Made by a program: the position numbers and the translations under genes
From: DAOTMI01 sp964605545
GTDB lineage: Bacteria > Patescibacteriota > Microgenomatia > UBA12405
Length of the DNA: 14,221 nt
Direction: 5' to 3'
NCBI GenBank assembly: GCA_964605545.1
Contig: CAZSCX010000015.1
Location: forward strand, 1 to 14,221
In this document: piece by piece, positions 5,909 to 13,140 of the stretch
Numbering within the stretch: the stretch's first letter is position 1
How the letters are laid out: every line of letters starts with the position of its first letter
Notes under the pieces: model-generated
What the model was told of the DNA's origin: nothing
What the model saw: only the letters and a program-made list of their open reading frames with translations
The model's database searches: none

Positions 5909-7933
5909 ATGAATATTCTATATTTGATAAAAGATATATTAGTGAGCATAGGAAGAGGAGTATTAAGATGCGGAAAAATTTTCAAATTCAAAATTCCAAT
6001 TTACAAAAAAAGGAATAAGAGAAAATTAAAATCGAAAATTATTTTTTCTCAAAGGAAAAGAAAATTCGCCAAGTATTGTTGGCGAGGGATTGATTTTGGC
6101 GCGATTTTGGTTATCTTACTGGCAAGTATTTACTTGTTTTACAAAAACATAATTAGTGATTTACCAAATGTAAACACAATTTATAATCCACCTAGATTGT
6201 CAACAAAAATATTAGACAGAAACGATAAAATTCTATTTAAATTTTATGAAGATGAAGATAGAAGCTGGGTGTCTTTGGATAAAATTCCTCAAAATTTAAT
6301 TAAGGCAACAATTGCTATCGAAGATAAAGAATTTTATCGTCATCGAGGAATTTCGATTAAAGGAATATTGAAAGCAATATGGTACAACTTGAGGCATCGT
6401 AACGGCAGACGAGGAGGATCAACAATTACCCAACAGTTGGTAAAAAATGTCTTTTTGACCAACGAAAAAAATTTGAAGAGAAAAATTCAAGAGGCTATAT
6501 TGGCAGTAATAATAGAAACAAGATTGAGCAAAAATGAAATTTTGGAAAGATATTTTAATCAAGTAGCCTATGGCGGAGAAACTTATGGAGTGCAAGAGGC
6601 GGCGTTGAAATTTTTTGGAAAAAATGTTTGGGAAATAAATACTGCTGAGGCAGCATTCTTGGCGGGGTTGCCGGCAGCGCCAACTGTTTATAATTTTTTG
6701 GATTTGGCAAAAGAGAGGCAAAAAAACGTAATAGACCAAATGGTAAGTGCTGAATTTATTACTGAAGATGAGGCAAAAAGATTAAAGGAAGAAAAATTGG
6801 TAGTGAGCAAAAATCATATTAAAATTTCGGCACCGCATTTTGTTTTTTATGTTCGTGATTATGTTTTGAAAAGATTTAATATTGAAAATTTTTCCCGAGG
6901 AGGTTGGATTATTAAAACCAGTTTGGATAGTGAAATTCAGAAAATGGCAGAAGAGATAACAAAAGATGAAATTGCAAAAGTAAAACATTTAAATATAAGT
7001 AACGGGGCAGTGTTAGTAATCGATGTAAAAAATGGTGATATTTTGGCTATGGTAGGAGGAGTAAATGGAGATTTTAATGTGACAACAGCTTTGCGTCAGC
7101 CAGGTTCGTCGATTAAACCAATCAATTATTTATTAGCGCTTAAAAGAGGATTTTTAATTAGTTCAACGATTGAAGATAGACCGACAGTTTTTCCTTCGGC
7201 ATACTCAGGACAAAAACCGTATGCGCCACAAAATTATGGCAATAAGTATAACGGAACGGTGACATTGAAAACAGCTTTGGCATCATCGCTTAATATTCCT
7301 TCGGTAAAACTATTAAAAAATAACGGGGTGGAAAATATGCGAGAATTAGGTGTAAAAATGGGAATTACTACTTGGGATGATCCCTCAAAATTTGGTTTAT
7401 CGTTGGCACTGGGAGCCAATGAAATAAAAATGATTGATATCGTGGGAGCATATAGTGCTTTTGCAAATTTGGGAGAAAGGGTAATTGTCAATCCGATTTT
7501 GCAAATTAATAATTATTTAAATGAAGAAAGATATACAAAAATGGTGGAAAAAGAAAAAATAATTGAAAAAGATTATGCTTTTATAATTAACTGGGCTTTA
7601 AGTGACGATTTTGCCAGAGCTCCAGCTTTTGGATTAAATTCAAAATTACAAATACCCGGAAAAACTGTAGCGGTAAAAACGGGAACAACAAATAATATGC
7701 GTGATAATTGGTGTATCGGCTGGACACCAAGTTTTTTGGTGGCTGTTTGGGTGGGAAATAACGATAATTCACCTATGAGTAAGGTAGCGTCGGGAATTTC
7801 CGGAGCAACACCGATTTGGAATAGAATTATGAGTAATCTACTCTTGGAAAAAGAAAATGAGAATTGGCAGGAACCAGAGGGAATTAGGGAGCAACTAAAT
7901 GCCAGTAGATCTTCTCAACTATTGAAGGAATAG
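5909..7933 (+). CDS. Class A penicillin-binding protein 2 (tandem paralogue)
   Basis: A second bifunctional peptidoglycan synthase of 674 aa, clearly homologous to its neighbour: both contain NVTTALRQPGSSIKP. It has a long basic cytoplasmic N-terminus (1-59) and one membrane helix (60-78). The GT51 motifs are IEDKEFYRHRG (137-147, Glu138), GGSTITQQLVKN (169-180) and NEILERYFNQ. The transpeptidase motifs are SSIK (Ser400, Lys403), SLN (460-462) and KTGT (590-593), so both active sites appear intact. It lacks the C-terminal cysteine tail and the Cys pair near the transpeptidase SxN motif seen in the first PBP. It starts one base after that gene's stop, with no Shine-Dalgarno sequence. Its last 50 bases overlap the 3' end of the convergent gene on the minus strand. 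Confidence 0.93.
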   Translation: MNILYLIKDILVSIGRGVLRCGKIFKFKIPIYKKRNKRKLKSKIIFSQRKRKFAKYCWRGIDFGAILVILLASIYLFYKNIISDLPNVNTIYNPPRLSTKILDRNDKILFKFYEDEDRSWVSLDKIPQNLIKATIAIEDKEFYRHRGISIKGILKAIWYNLRHRNGRRGGSTITQQLVKNVFLTNEKNLKRKIQEAILAVIIETRLSKNEILERYFNQVAYGGETYGVQEAALKFFGKNVWEINTAEAAFLAGLPAAPTVYNFLDLAKERQKNVIDQMVSAEFITEDEAKRLKEEKLVVSKNHIKISAPHFVFYVRDYVLKRFNIENFSRGGWIIKTSLDSEIQKMAEEITKDEIAKVKHLNISNGAVLVIDVKNGDILAMVGGVNGDFNVTTALRQPGSSIKPINYLLALKRGFLISSTIEDRPTVFPSAYSGQKPYAPQNYGNKYNGTVTLKTALASSLNIPSVKLLKNNGVENMRELGVKMGITTWDDPSKFGLSLALGANEIKMIDIVGAYSAFANLGERVIVNPILQINNYLNEERYTKMVEKEKIIEKDYAFIINWALSDDFARAPAFGLNSKLQIPGKTVAVKTGTTNNMRDNWCIGWTPSFLVAVWVGNNDNSPMSKVASGISGATPIWNRIMSNLLLEKENENWQEPEGIREQLNASRSSQLLKE

Positions 7934-8459
7934 AATTAGCACTATTTTTGGTTGAAGAGCCTGAAATATTAAAAAGAATATATATGTCACGATTGGGAAT
8001 ACTGAGACGAAAATAGGCCTGATATTTGTCGTTTGAAGAAGTAATAATTTCTCTGATAGTAACACCCTTGGGAATTTTTTGATAAAGCAAACTATCTTTG
8101 ACAATACCGGTTTGATCGAGAAAATTGATAGCCTCATTAATTTGATTTTGGTCGGAAAAATTTTTTTCATATATAAAATCATCTGATTGAACATAGATTG
8201 ACCAGATATTTTGATTATCGACTTCTATTTCGAAAACAGATGGAGTAGTGGTTTGAATATTTGGCAGTTTTGGTAGAGAAAATTGAGGTAGGCGAAAATG
8301 ACGGTAAGTATAAAAAATTAAACTGAGACCAATAGTGAGCCCTAGAGAAATAAAAAGCCATCGTTGTTTACGAATAATATGTTTTTTTTCGGAAAGTTCG
8401 TCGACAAGATCGAGTTGCTCCGATTTAATTTTTTTAGTTTTTATTGGTTTTGGTAGCAT
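7884..8459 (-). CDS. Single-pass membrane protein of unknown function, end of the sugar operon
   Basis: A 191-aa protein with a charged cytoplasmic N-terminus (1-33, many Lys/Glu), one membrane helix (about 34-52), a Pro-rich linker (57-74) and an external domain of about 115 residues with alternating strands and a Ser/Asn-rich stretch (167-176). No family is recognised. Its ATG lies inside the end of the kinase gene (26-nt overlap in another frame), which implies translational coupling with the transketolase/kinase genes although no metabolic domain is visible. At its 3' end it overlaps the convergent PBP gene by 50 bp, so antisense effects between the two transcripts are possible. Confidence 0.7.
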   Translation of the reverse strand: MLPKPIKTKKIKSEQLDLVDELSEKKHIIRKQRWLFISLGLTIGLSLIFYTYRHFRLPQFSLPKLPNIQTTTPSVFEIEVDNQNIWSIYVQSDDFIYEKNFSDQNQINEAINFLDQTGIVKDSLLYQKIPKGVTIREIITSSNDKYQAYFRLSIPNRDIYILFNISGSSTKNSANSIPSIVEKIYWHLVAP

Positions 8460-9375
8460 GAGTGATTTGACTTAAAGTTAACAGGCCTTTTTGAGCACCA
8501 AGATAAGAAACAACGGAGGCAGAATTGTGGATACCCCAATTAAGAGCGGTTTGGAGGTCATGGCCATGGACAATGGCAGCAGTAAAAGCTGAACCAAAAG
8601 CATCACCAGCACCAAGCTCATCGACAGGGACAACATTTAGAATAGGTGAATAAAGTTTTTGTACAGAAGTTGTAATATATGCCCCATCTCTCCCATTTGT
8701 TACTACGCAAATCTTGGCTCCCATGTTTAGTAATTTGGGCCAAAAATTAGAATCTTGAAAAGCCAGACCAGTTAAATCTTGAGCCTCAGTTTTGTTTAAT
8801 AATAAAATATCGACATATTTTAAAAGAGGAATTAAAAGCCTGGAAGATTTTAGCTCGCGGCGACCAGGGTTTAGAGTAATACCAATATTGTTTTCATTGG
8901 CAAAGCCAATTATTTTTTCGACAAGATTTAGATTACCTTCGAGAGAAGAAATATAAAGCCATTTGGCTTTTTTTAATTTTTTCCATTTGATTTGTGATGA
9001 TTCAAGACGAGTTTTGCCACGATTAGTCAAAACACAACGACCTCCGTCAGGACCAACTAAAATGACAGAATAGTCAGTATCTTCTTTTTTGTAATGAACC
9101 AAAAGACGCCGGGTAACTTTATTATTGGCAAGACTTTTGCGGACAATTTTACTTAAAATATCGTCACCTAATAAAGAACAACAGGCTGATTTCAGGTCAA
9201 GACGAGAAAAGGAAATAGAGGTATTGACCGCTCCCCCGCCAGAGCCAATAATACCTTCTTTGATTTCGTTTTTGGAAGAAGGAGTGAGTCCTAAAATATC
9301 GGGGCGTGATATAAATTGATCTGAAGTAACGATAATATCGACAACGGCACCGCCGATAGAAATTATATCGTACAT
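8434..9375 (-). CDS. PfkB/ribokinase-family carbohydrate kinase
   Basis: A 313-aa kinase that phosphorylates a sugar or nucleoside with ATP. N-terminal DIISIGGAVVDII (3-15) and GSGGGAVNTSISFSRL (44-59) form the first PfkB signature and sugar-binding region. LLLNKTEA (191-198) holds the usual N/E pair. The second signature DELGAGDAFGSAF (252-264) has catalytic base Asp258 and the anion hole GAGD. The length is normal for the family. The substrate cannot be fixed from sequence: ribose, fructose-6-phosphate, adenosine and others are all phosphorylated by this superfamily. Co-translation with transketolase makes a pentose or related sugar phosphate plausible (inference). Its start ATG lies within the last codons of the transketolase C gene (13-nt overlap), and its own end overlaps the next gene by 26 nt. 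Confidence 0.88.
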   Translation of the reverse strand: MYDIISIGGAVVDIIVTSDQFISRPDILGLTPSSKNEIKEGIIGSGGGAVNTSISFSRLDLKSACCSLLGDDILSKIVRKSLANNKVTRRLLVHYKKEDTDYSVILVGPDGGRCVLTNRGKTRLESSQIKWKKLKKAKWLYISSLEGNLNLVEKIIGFANENNIGITLNPGRRELKSSRLLIPLLKYVDILLLNKTEAQDLTGLAFQDSNFWPKLLNMGAKICVVTNGRDGAYITTSVQKLYSPILNVVPVDELGAGDAFGSAFTAAIVHGHDLQTALNWGIHNSASVVSYLGAQKGLLTLSQITHATKTNKN

Positions 9376-10223
9376 AAATCTAGACCATAAAATTTATAAA
9401 GATCTGAGGGATCACCTGATTGACCAAATTGGTTATCGACAGCGACGTGACGAAATTGACAATCAATTTTTTGATTTAAAATTAAAGCAGCGATAGCTTC
9501 ACCTAAACCGCAGTTTTTTTGGTGATCTTCGACAATAAGGAGATTTTTAGTTTTTTGAACTGATTTAATAATTGTTCTTTCATCTAATGGTTTTATGGAG
9601 GAACAGTTTATAATTTCGGCATCTTCGACTTTAAAAGCTTCAAAAAGAACAGGGCCATAGCCAATAATTGTGATTTTGCTGCCAGTTTGTAAAATATTGG
9701 CTTTACCAATTTGAAAATTTGGCTGAGAAAAAGTTGGGGTATCGGGACGGACAAGACGAATATAAGAAGGCGAGGAAGAGGCAGCTACAAGAGGAAGCAT
9801 AGTTTCAATTTCGTTAGCGTCCAAGGGAGCAAAAACTTCCATTTTTGGAAGAGAACGCATCAGGGCAATATCTTCAAGCATTTGATGAGAAGCACCTAAT
9901 CTGCCGGATAAAAGACCAGCATGCGAGCCAACAATTTTGACATTTAATTCGTTTTCACAAATTGATTGACGAATTTGGGCCCAATTAATAGCCGGGGAAA
10001 AACAAGCAAAAGAACAAAGAAAAACAGTTTTGCCGGTTTTGGCCAGACCAGCAGCAAAAGAGGCAGCGTGGCTTTCGGTGATACCACATTCAATAAAACG
10101 ATCGGGAAATTCGGCAGCAAATTTATCGATAGATAAAGAAGAAGCCAGATCCATACTAACAACATAAATATTTGGATTAGTGCGAGCAAGTGTTAAAAGG
10201 GTTTCGCCAAAAGCTTGGCGCAT
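9363..10223 (-). CDS. Transketolase, C-terminal subunit (pyrimidine-binding and C-terminal domains)
   Basis: A 286-aa half-transketolase starting MRQAFGETL. The pyrimidine-binding domain includes ECGITESHAASFAAGLA (45-61), where Glu50 is the expected glutamate that protonates the thiamine aminopyrimidine. The phenolic region is SFACFSPAINWAQIRQS (71-87), and GASHQMLEDIALMRS (110-124) follows. The C-terminal domain contains IIGYGPVLFEAF and LLIVEDHQKNCGLGEAIA. It should combine with the N-terminal subunit from the gene upstream to move two-carbon ketol units in the non-oxidative pentose phosphate pathway. The start chosen is 10223, four bases after that gene's stop. In-frame ATGs further upstream (for example 10256 and 10343) fall inside the N-subunit gene and add no conserved sequence. 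It overlaps the kinase gene by 13 nt. Confidence 0.92.
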   Translation of the reverse strand: MRQAFGETLLTLARTNPNIYVVSMDLASSLSIDKFAAEFPDRFIECGITESHAASFAAGLAKTGKTVFLCSFACFSPAINWAQIRQSICENELNVKIVGSHAGLLSGRLGASHQMLEDIALMRSLPKMEVFAPLDANEIETMLPLVAASSSPSYIRLVRPDTPTFSQPNFQIGKANILQTGSKITIIGYGPVLFEAFKVEDAEIINCSSIKPLDERTIIKSVQKTKNLLIVEDHQKNCGLGEAIAALILNQKIDCQFRHVAVDNQFGQSGDPSDLYKFYGLDLCTI

Positions 10224-10227
10224 AGAT

Positions 10228-10965
10228 TTATTTGAGTTCAGCGATGGCTTGTTCATATAGATCCTGCGATAAACTTTTAACATCATGATATTGAAAATTA
10301 TTTTCCATATAGGAAATCCCCTTACCCATGATGGTTTTGGCAAAAATACAAGTCGGTTGATTTGATTTTTTTGCTAATTCTATGGCTTTTTTTATTTCAT
10401 CCTGATTGTGTCCATCGATTGTAATCGTATTCCAACCAAATTGAATATATTTTTCGGAAAGAGAACCAAGTGGCATAATTTTTTCTATTTTGCCGTCAAT
10501 CTGGAGACCATTAGCACTGATGATATTTATTAAATTTTTTAGTTTATATTTATTGGCAAAGGTGGCAGCTTCCCATATTTGACCTTCTTGGTGTTCACCA
10601 TCGGAAGTAAGGCAAACTGAGTAATGACTCCGATCACCAAGGGCTAATCCGGCGGCAAAAGAAAGGCCTTGACCAAGAGAACCGGAAGAATATTCAACTC
10701 CTGGAACTTGATGAGAAACATGACCTTGTAAGGGAGAACCAAAACAAGAATATGTATCAAGAAGTTTTTTGTCTATTTTGCCGATTTTAGCTAGGACAAC
10801 GTAAAGAGCAGCGGCAAGATGACCAGCAGAAAGAACAAAATGATCTTGGTCAAAATTGAATGATTGGCCATCATAAAGGGTGTCGATAATATCTAGTGCA
10901 GAAAGACAACCACCAATGTGTCCCCCGTTTTTGTAAATCAAATTAAGAAGATCAAGCCTGAGCAT
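10228..10965 (-). CDS. Transketolase, N-terminal subunit (ThDP diphosphate-binding domain)
   Basis: A 245-aa protein carrying the ThDP/Mg half of transketolase. GGHIGGCLSALDI (14-26) matches the GHPGG substrate His, SAGH (46-49) and LQGHVS (His82) supply further active-site His, and GSLGQG (95-100) is typical. The ThDP motif is SDGEHQEGQIWEA (121-133) ending at ANGLQIDG (151-158). The Mg ligands Asp122 and Asn152 are kept, but the usual GDG reads SDG and the usual DxN reads SAN. The N-terminus begins only 13 residues before the GH motif, a little shorter than most relatives. The start is supported by TATACT 6 nt upstream, and no in-frame promoter-compatible start lies further out. It is the first gene of a four-gene operon. 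Confidence 0.92.
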   Translation of the reverse strand: MLRLDLLNLIYKNGGHIGGCLSALDIIDTLYDGQSFNFDQDHFVLSAGHLAAALYVVLAKIGKIDKKLLDTYSCFGSPLQGHVSHQVPGVEYSSGSLGQGLSFAAGLALGDRSHYSVCLTSDGEHQEGQIWEAATFANKYKLKNLINIISANGLQIDGKIEKIMPLGSLSEKYIQFGWNTITIDGHNQDEIKKAIELAKKSNQPTCIFAKTIMGKGISYMENNFQYHDVKSLSQDLYEQAIAELK

Positions 10966-10977
10966 ATATTAAGTATA
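10966..10977 (-). promoter_or_regulatory. Leaderless -10 box for the transketolase operon
   Basis: TATACT at 10977-10972 on the minus strand, then six bases (TAATAT) and ATG at 10965. The -35 position falls inside the heptamer repeat and shows no TTGACA-like sequence. Confidence 0.55.
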
Positions 10978-10980
10978 GGC

Positions 10981-11033
10981 TAGTAATTAGTAATTAGTAA
11001 TTAGTAATTAGTAATTAGTAATTAGTAATTAGT
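10981..11033. repeat. Heptamer tandem repeat (TAGTAAT), about 7.6 copies
   Basis: Seven perfect copies of TAGTAAT followed by a partial TAGT, 53 bp without a mismatch. It fills almost all of the 81-bp divergent region between the transketolase operon and the sigma-factor operon, and separates their -10 boxes (10972-10977 and 11036-11041). Because the unit length is not a multiple of three and contains stops, it closes all three plus-strand frames. A degenerate TAATTAGTAAATAGTAG occurs again at 2129-2145. Confidence 0.95.
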
Positions 11034-11035
11034 AT

Positions 11036-11046
11036 TATAATAACTC
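11036..11046 (+). promoter_or_regulatory. Leaderless -10 box for the sigma-factor operon
   Basis: A perfect TATAAT at 11036-11041, then five bases (AACTC) and ATG at 11047. The box directly abuts the end of the heptamer repeat, so the -35 region consists of repeat sequence. Confidence 0.6.
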
Positions 11047-11541
11047 ATGAGGAGTTTCTATAAGAAATATTATTCGGGAGTGAGGGCTTTTGTAGCAAAA
11101 AAAATTGACGATGAACAAGTAATAGAGGAAATTGTTCATGACATTCTTTTGGCTAGCTGGGAATCAAAAGAAAATTTTTCAGGTAATTGCAGAGAATTTA
11201 GTTGGATTTGTGGAATCGCCAAACATAAAATTGTTGATTATTTTCGAAAGAAAAAAATAAAAACAATTTTGTTTTCGGTGTCAACTATTTTTGAGGAAAT
11301 TGCTGATGAGGCACTGACACCGGAAAAAGACTGTTTAAAAAATGAATTAATTGCCGAAGTGAGAAAATCATTAAAAAGATTAAGAAAAAATTACAAAAAT
11401 ATTTTAACTTTAAAATATTTAAAAGGATTGGCGATAAATGAAATTGCAGAAATTTCGGGTAAAAGTAATAAATCAGTAGAATCAATGTTGGGACGAGCCA
11501 GAATGGCATTTAGGGAAATTTGGAATAATGAAAATAATTAA
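11047..11541 (+). CDS. ECF-type sigma-70 family RNA polymerase sigma factor
   Basis: A 164-aa protein with region 2 and region 4 only, the layout of extracytoplasmic-function sigma factors. Region 2 spans about 4-70: FYKKYYSGVRAFVAKKI, EEIVHDILLASWESKENF and FSWICGIAKHKIVDYFRKKK, the part that binds core polymerase and melts the -10 element. An acidic linker (81-104) follows. Region 4 (about 105-159) has LKRLRKNYKNILTLKYLKGL and the helix-turn-helix INEIAEISGKSNKSVESMLGRAR (130-152) that reads the -35 element. Sigma1.1 and region 3 are absent. The next gene overlaps its end by 14 nt and encodes a small membrane protein, the usual place for an anti-sigma factor. Its targets are unknown. Confidence 0.88.
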   Translation: MRSFYKKYYSGVRAFVAKKIDDEQVIEEIVHDILLASWESKENFSGNCREFSWICGIAKHKIVDYFRKKKIKTILFSVSTIFEEIADEALTPEKDCLKNELIAEVRKSLKRLRKNYKNILTLKYLKGLAINEIAEISGKSNKSVESMLGRARMAFREIWNNENN

Positions 11542-11863
11542 ATTAATTTTTCTAATAATAGTGAGGCAAGTTTGGAAATTAGGGGAAAATATTTATCATT
11601 TATTTAACGAGCCATTTTTGACAATGAAAAAATTAAAAAGCGATAGATCACAAAAATATTTGATTACAATAACGGCAATAATGCCTATTTTTGTTTATAT
11701 TACCGCAAGAATAGTATGGGATTACTATCGATTTGGCGGAATGTTAAAAGCAGTAGGAATTGTCTTTTATTGTATTTTATCTTTAGAAATTTTGATTTTT
11801 TTGTATTTAGGATATTGGCTGATGCGAGTGATTTTAAAAAAAGGGACGACTAAGTATTCATGA
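11528..11863 (+). CDS. Small two-helix membrane protein coupled to the ECF sigma factor
   Basis: A 111-aa protein with an amphipathic, basic N-terminal part (1-43) and two strong hydrophobic segments (about 44-64 and 74-103), ending in a short Lys/Thr-rich tail. No known family is recognised; in particular, no zinc-binding HxxxCxxC anti-sigma motif is present. The start overlaps the sigma gene by 14 nt and the end overlaps the next gene by ATGA, so the three are translated together. By position it is a candidate membrane regulator of the sigma factor, with the N-terminal 43 residues as the possible cytoplasmic contact surface. This is inference only. Confidence 0.65.
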   Translation: MKIIKLIFLIIVRQVWKLGENIYHLFNEPFLTMKKLKSDRSQKYLITITAIMPIFVYITARIVWDYYRFGGMLKAVGIVFYCILSLEILIFLYLGYWLMRVILKKGTTKYS

Positions 11864-12315
11864 CAATAGTTACTAAAACTCTGGAGTATAAATCGGAAAA
11901 ATATTTAGAATTTAAAGATATTACTGAAGATGTCGAAAAAATTGTTGAAGAAATAAAAATAAAGGACGGACAAGTTTTGATATACAGTCCACACACGACA
12001 ATGAGTATTGTAGTTAATGAAAAGGAAAAAGGGATTTGCAATGATTTTGCGAAAGTTTTGGATAAATTAATACCACAGAAAGAATATTATGAACACAATG
12101 ATTTAACAAAAAGAACAGAAAATTTGGTTTGTGAACCAGGGGCAAGCGATTGTCTAAACGGCCACAGTCATTGTCAGCATATGTTGATGACAACTTCGGA
12201 AACGGTTCCGATTATGGAGGGAAAAATGATGCTAGGAATATGGCAAAGAATTTTTGCAGTTGAATTGGATTGTTCGCGAAAAAGACGAGTAGTAGTACAA
12301 ATTATTGGGCAGTGA
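11860..12315 (+). CDS. YjbQ/UPF0047 family protein
   Basis: A 151-aa single-domain protein of the YjbQ (COG0432) family. Visible signatures are VLIYSPHTTMSIVVNE (39-54), with His45 and Glu54; YEHNDL (77-82); NGHSHCQHML (100-109), with three His in the putative metal site; and LGIWQRIFAVELDCSRKRRV (125-144), corresponding to LGTWQ..ELDxPRxR. Members are trimeric; weak thiamin-phosphate-synthase activity has been reported for some, but the physiological role is not settled. The length is normal for the family. It is joined to the membrane-protein gene by an ATGA overlap, so it belongs to the sigma-factor operon. Its 3' end overlaps the convergent ispH by 14 nt. No thiamine genes are nearby, although transketolase, across the divergent promoter, uses thiamine diphosphate. 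Confidence 0.88.
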   Translation: MTIVTKTLEYKSEKYLEFKDITEDVEKIVEEIKIKDGQVLIYSPHTTMSIVVNEKEKGICNDFAKVLDKLIPQKEYYEHNDLTKRTENLVCEPGASDCLNGHSHCQHMLMTTSETVPIMEGKMMLGIWQRIFAVELDCSRKRRVVVQIIGQ

Positions 12316-13114
12316 GATAATTGTATACTTCCTCTAAAATATTTTCTGGGGTAGAAGCTCCGGAGGATATGCCGATAGTTTGGCAATTTTTAAACCATTC
12401 TTTTTTTATTTCGGAAATATTGTCGATGATGTAAGCGGGTTTTTTGGTTGAAAGAGCAGTTTCATAAAGACGGAGAGAATTGGAACTATTGGGAGAACCA
12501 ATAATCAAAAAACAATCACATTGGCGACTTAAATTTAAAACCGCTTTTTGACGATCGGTAGTGGCAGGACAAATGTGAGGAAAAATCTCGAGATAGGGAT
12601 ATTTTTCTTTTAAATAATCAAGGATTTTTTTGGTTTCTTGGACTGAAAGAGTAGTTTGGGTAATCAAAACCGAATTATCGATGACTTTTATTTTTTTATA
12701 TTCGGAAAGAGTATAGGCGGTAATATTGGTCCCTTGAGCAAGGACACCCACTGCCTCATCGTGTTTTTTGTCGGAAACAAGATAAATAATATTTTTGTCT
12801 TTGTTTTTGCGGACAAATTCATGTACTTGGAGAACTAAAGGGCAAGTAGCATCAATAATATTTATGTTTCGTTTTTTGGCCTCTTGATAGATTTTTGGGG
12901 AAGCGCCATGGGCCCGAATAATAATAGATGATCCACTGGGTACTTCTTTGATGCTTTTGACGGTTTTTAGTTTTAAGGATTTGATAACATGATCATTGTG
13001 AACAATATCTCCCAAAAGATAAGTGTTTGGAGTAGCGTTTTGGGCTATAGTTATGGCTCTTTTTACGCCACCACAAAAACCGTGGGGAGTGGCGATAATT
13101 ACTTTTTTGGACAC
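12302..13114 (-). CDS. ispH: 4-hydroxy-3-methylbut-2-enyl diphosphate reductase
   Basis: The last enzyme of the MEP isoprenoid pathway, an iron-sulfur protein that reduces HMBPP to IPP and DMAPP in the cytoplasm. The 270-aa sequence has the three cluster cysteines in GFCGGV (Cys14), DATCPLV (Cys91) and HICPATTDRQ (Cys182). Substrate-site residues lie in LGDIVHN (His40), IRAHGAS (His69), KKHDEAVG (His118, Glu120), TQTTLS and the SSNSLRL loop (210-216). ISSGASTPE lies near the end. The length is slightly shorter than that of the E. coli enzyme. The start is GTG at 13114, the only start compatible with the TATAAT box 6 nt upstream. It stands alone on the minus strand, divergent from the HAD gene and overlapping yjbQ tail to tail. 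It implies that the host makes isoprenoid precursors itself. Confidence 0.95.
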   Translation of the reverse strand: MSKKVIIATPHGFCGGVKRAITIAQNATPNTYLLGDIVHNDHVIKSLKLKTVKSIKEVPSGSSIIIRAHGASPKIYQEAKKRNINIIDATCPLVLQVHEFVRKNKDKNIIYLVSDKKHDEAVGVLAQGTNITAYTLSEYKKIKVIDNSVLITQTTLSVQETKKILDYLKEKYPYLEIFPHICPATTDRQKAVLNLSRQCDCFLIIGSPNSSNSLRLYETALSTKKPAYIIDNISEIKKEWFKNCQTIGISSGASTPENILEEVYNYLTAQ

Positions 13115-13140
13115 AAGGGTATTATACGATATAATCGCCT
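13115..13140. promoter_or_regulatory. Back-to-back leaderless promoters (ispH / HAD-Nudix)
   Basis: Both -10 boxes fit in 26 bp between divergent start codons. On the minus strand TATAAT is at 13126-13121, six bases before the GTG of ispH. On the plus strand TATAAT is at 13130-13135, five bases before the ATG at 13141. The plus-strand promoter has a good -35 candidate, TGGACA at 13108-13113 (five of six bases of TTGACA) with a 16-bp spacer, which lies over the ispH start codon. No comparable -35 was seen for ispH. Confidence 0.65.

Noticed and set aside
9363..10343. Upstream start for the transketolase C subunit at 10343
   Set aside because: The extra 40 residues translate the N-subunit gene in another frame and show no family similarity; the start at 10223 follows that gene's stop by four bases.
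10981..11033. Possible CRISPR-like array
   Set aside because: The units are 7 bp and directly adjacent with no spacers, and no cas genes are present. It is a simple tandem repeat.
10966..11046. TPP riboswitch controlling transketolase or yjbQ
   Set aside because: The region is almost entirely heptamer repeat plus two -10 boxes. There is no room for an aptamer, and the expected leader is about zero length.
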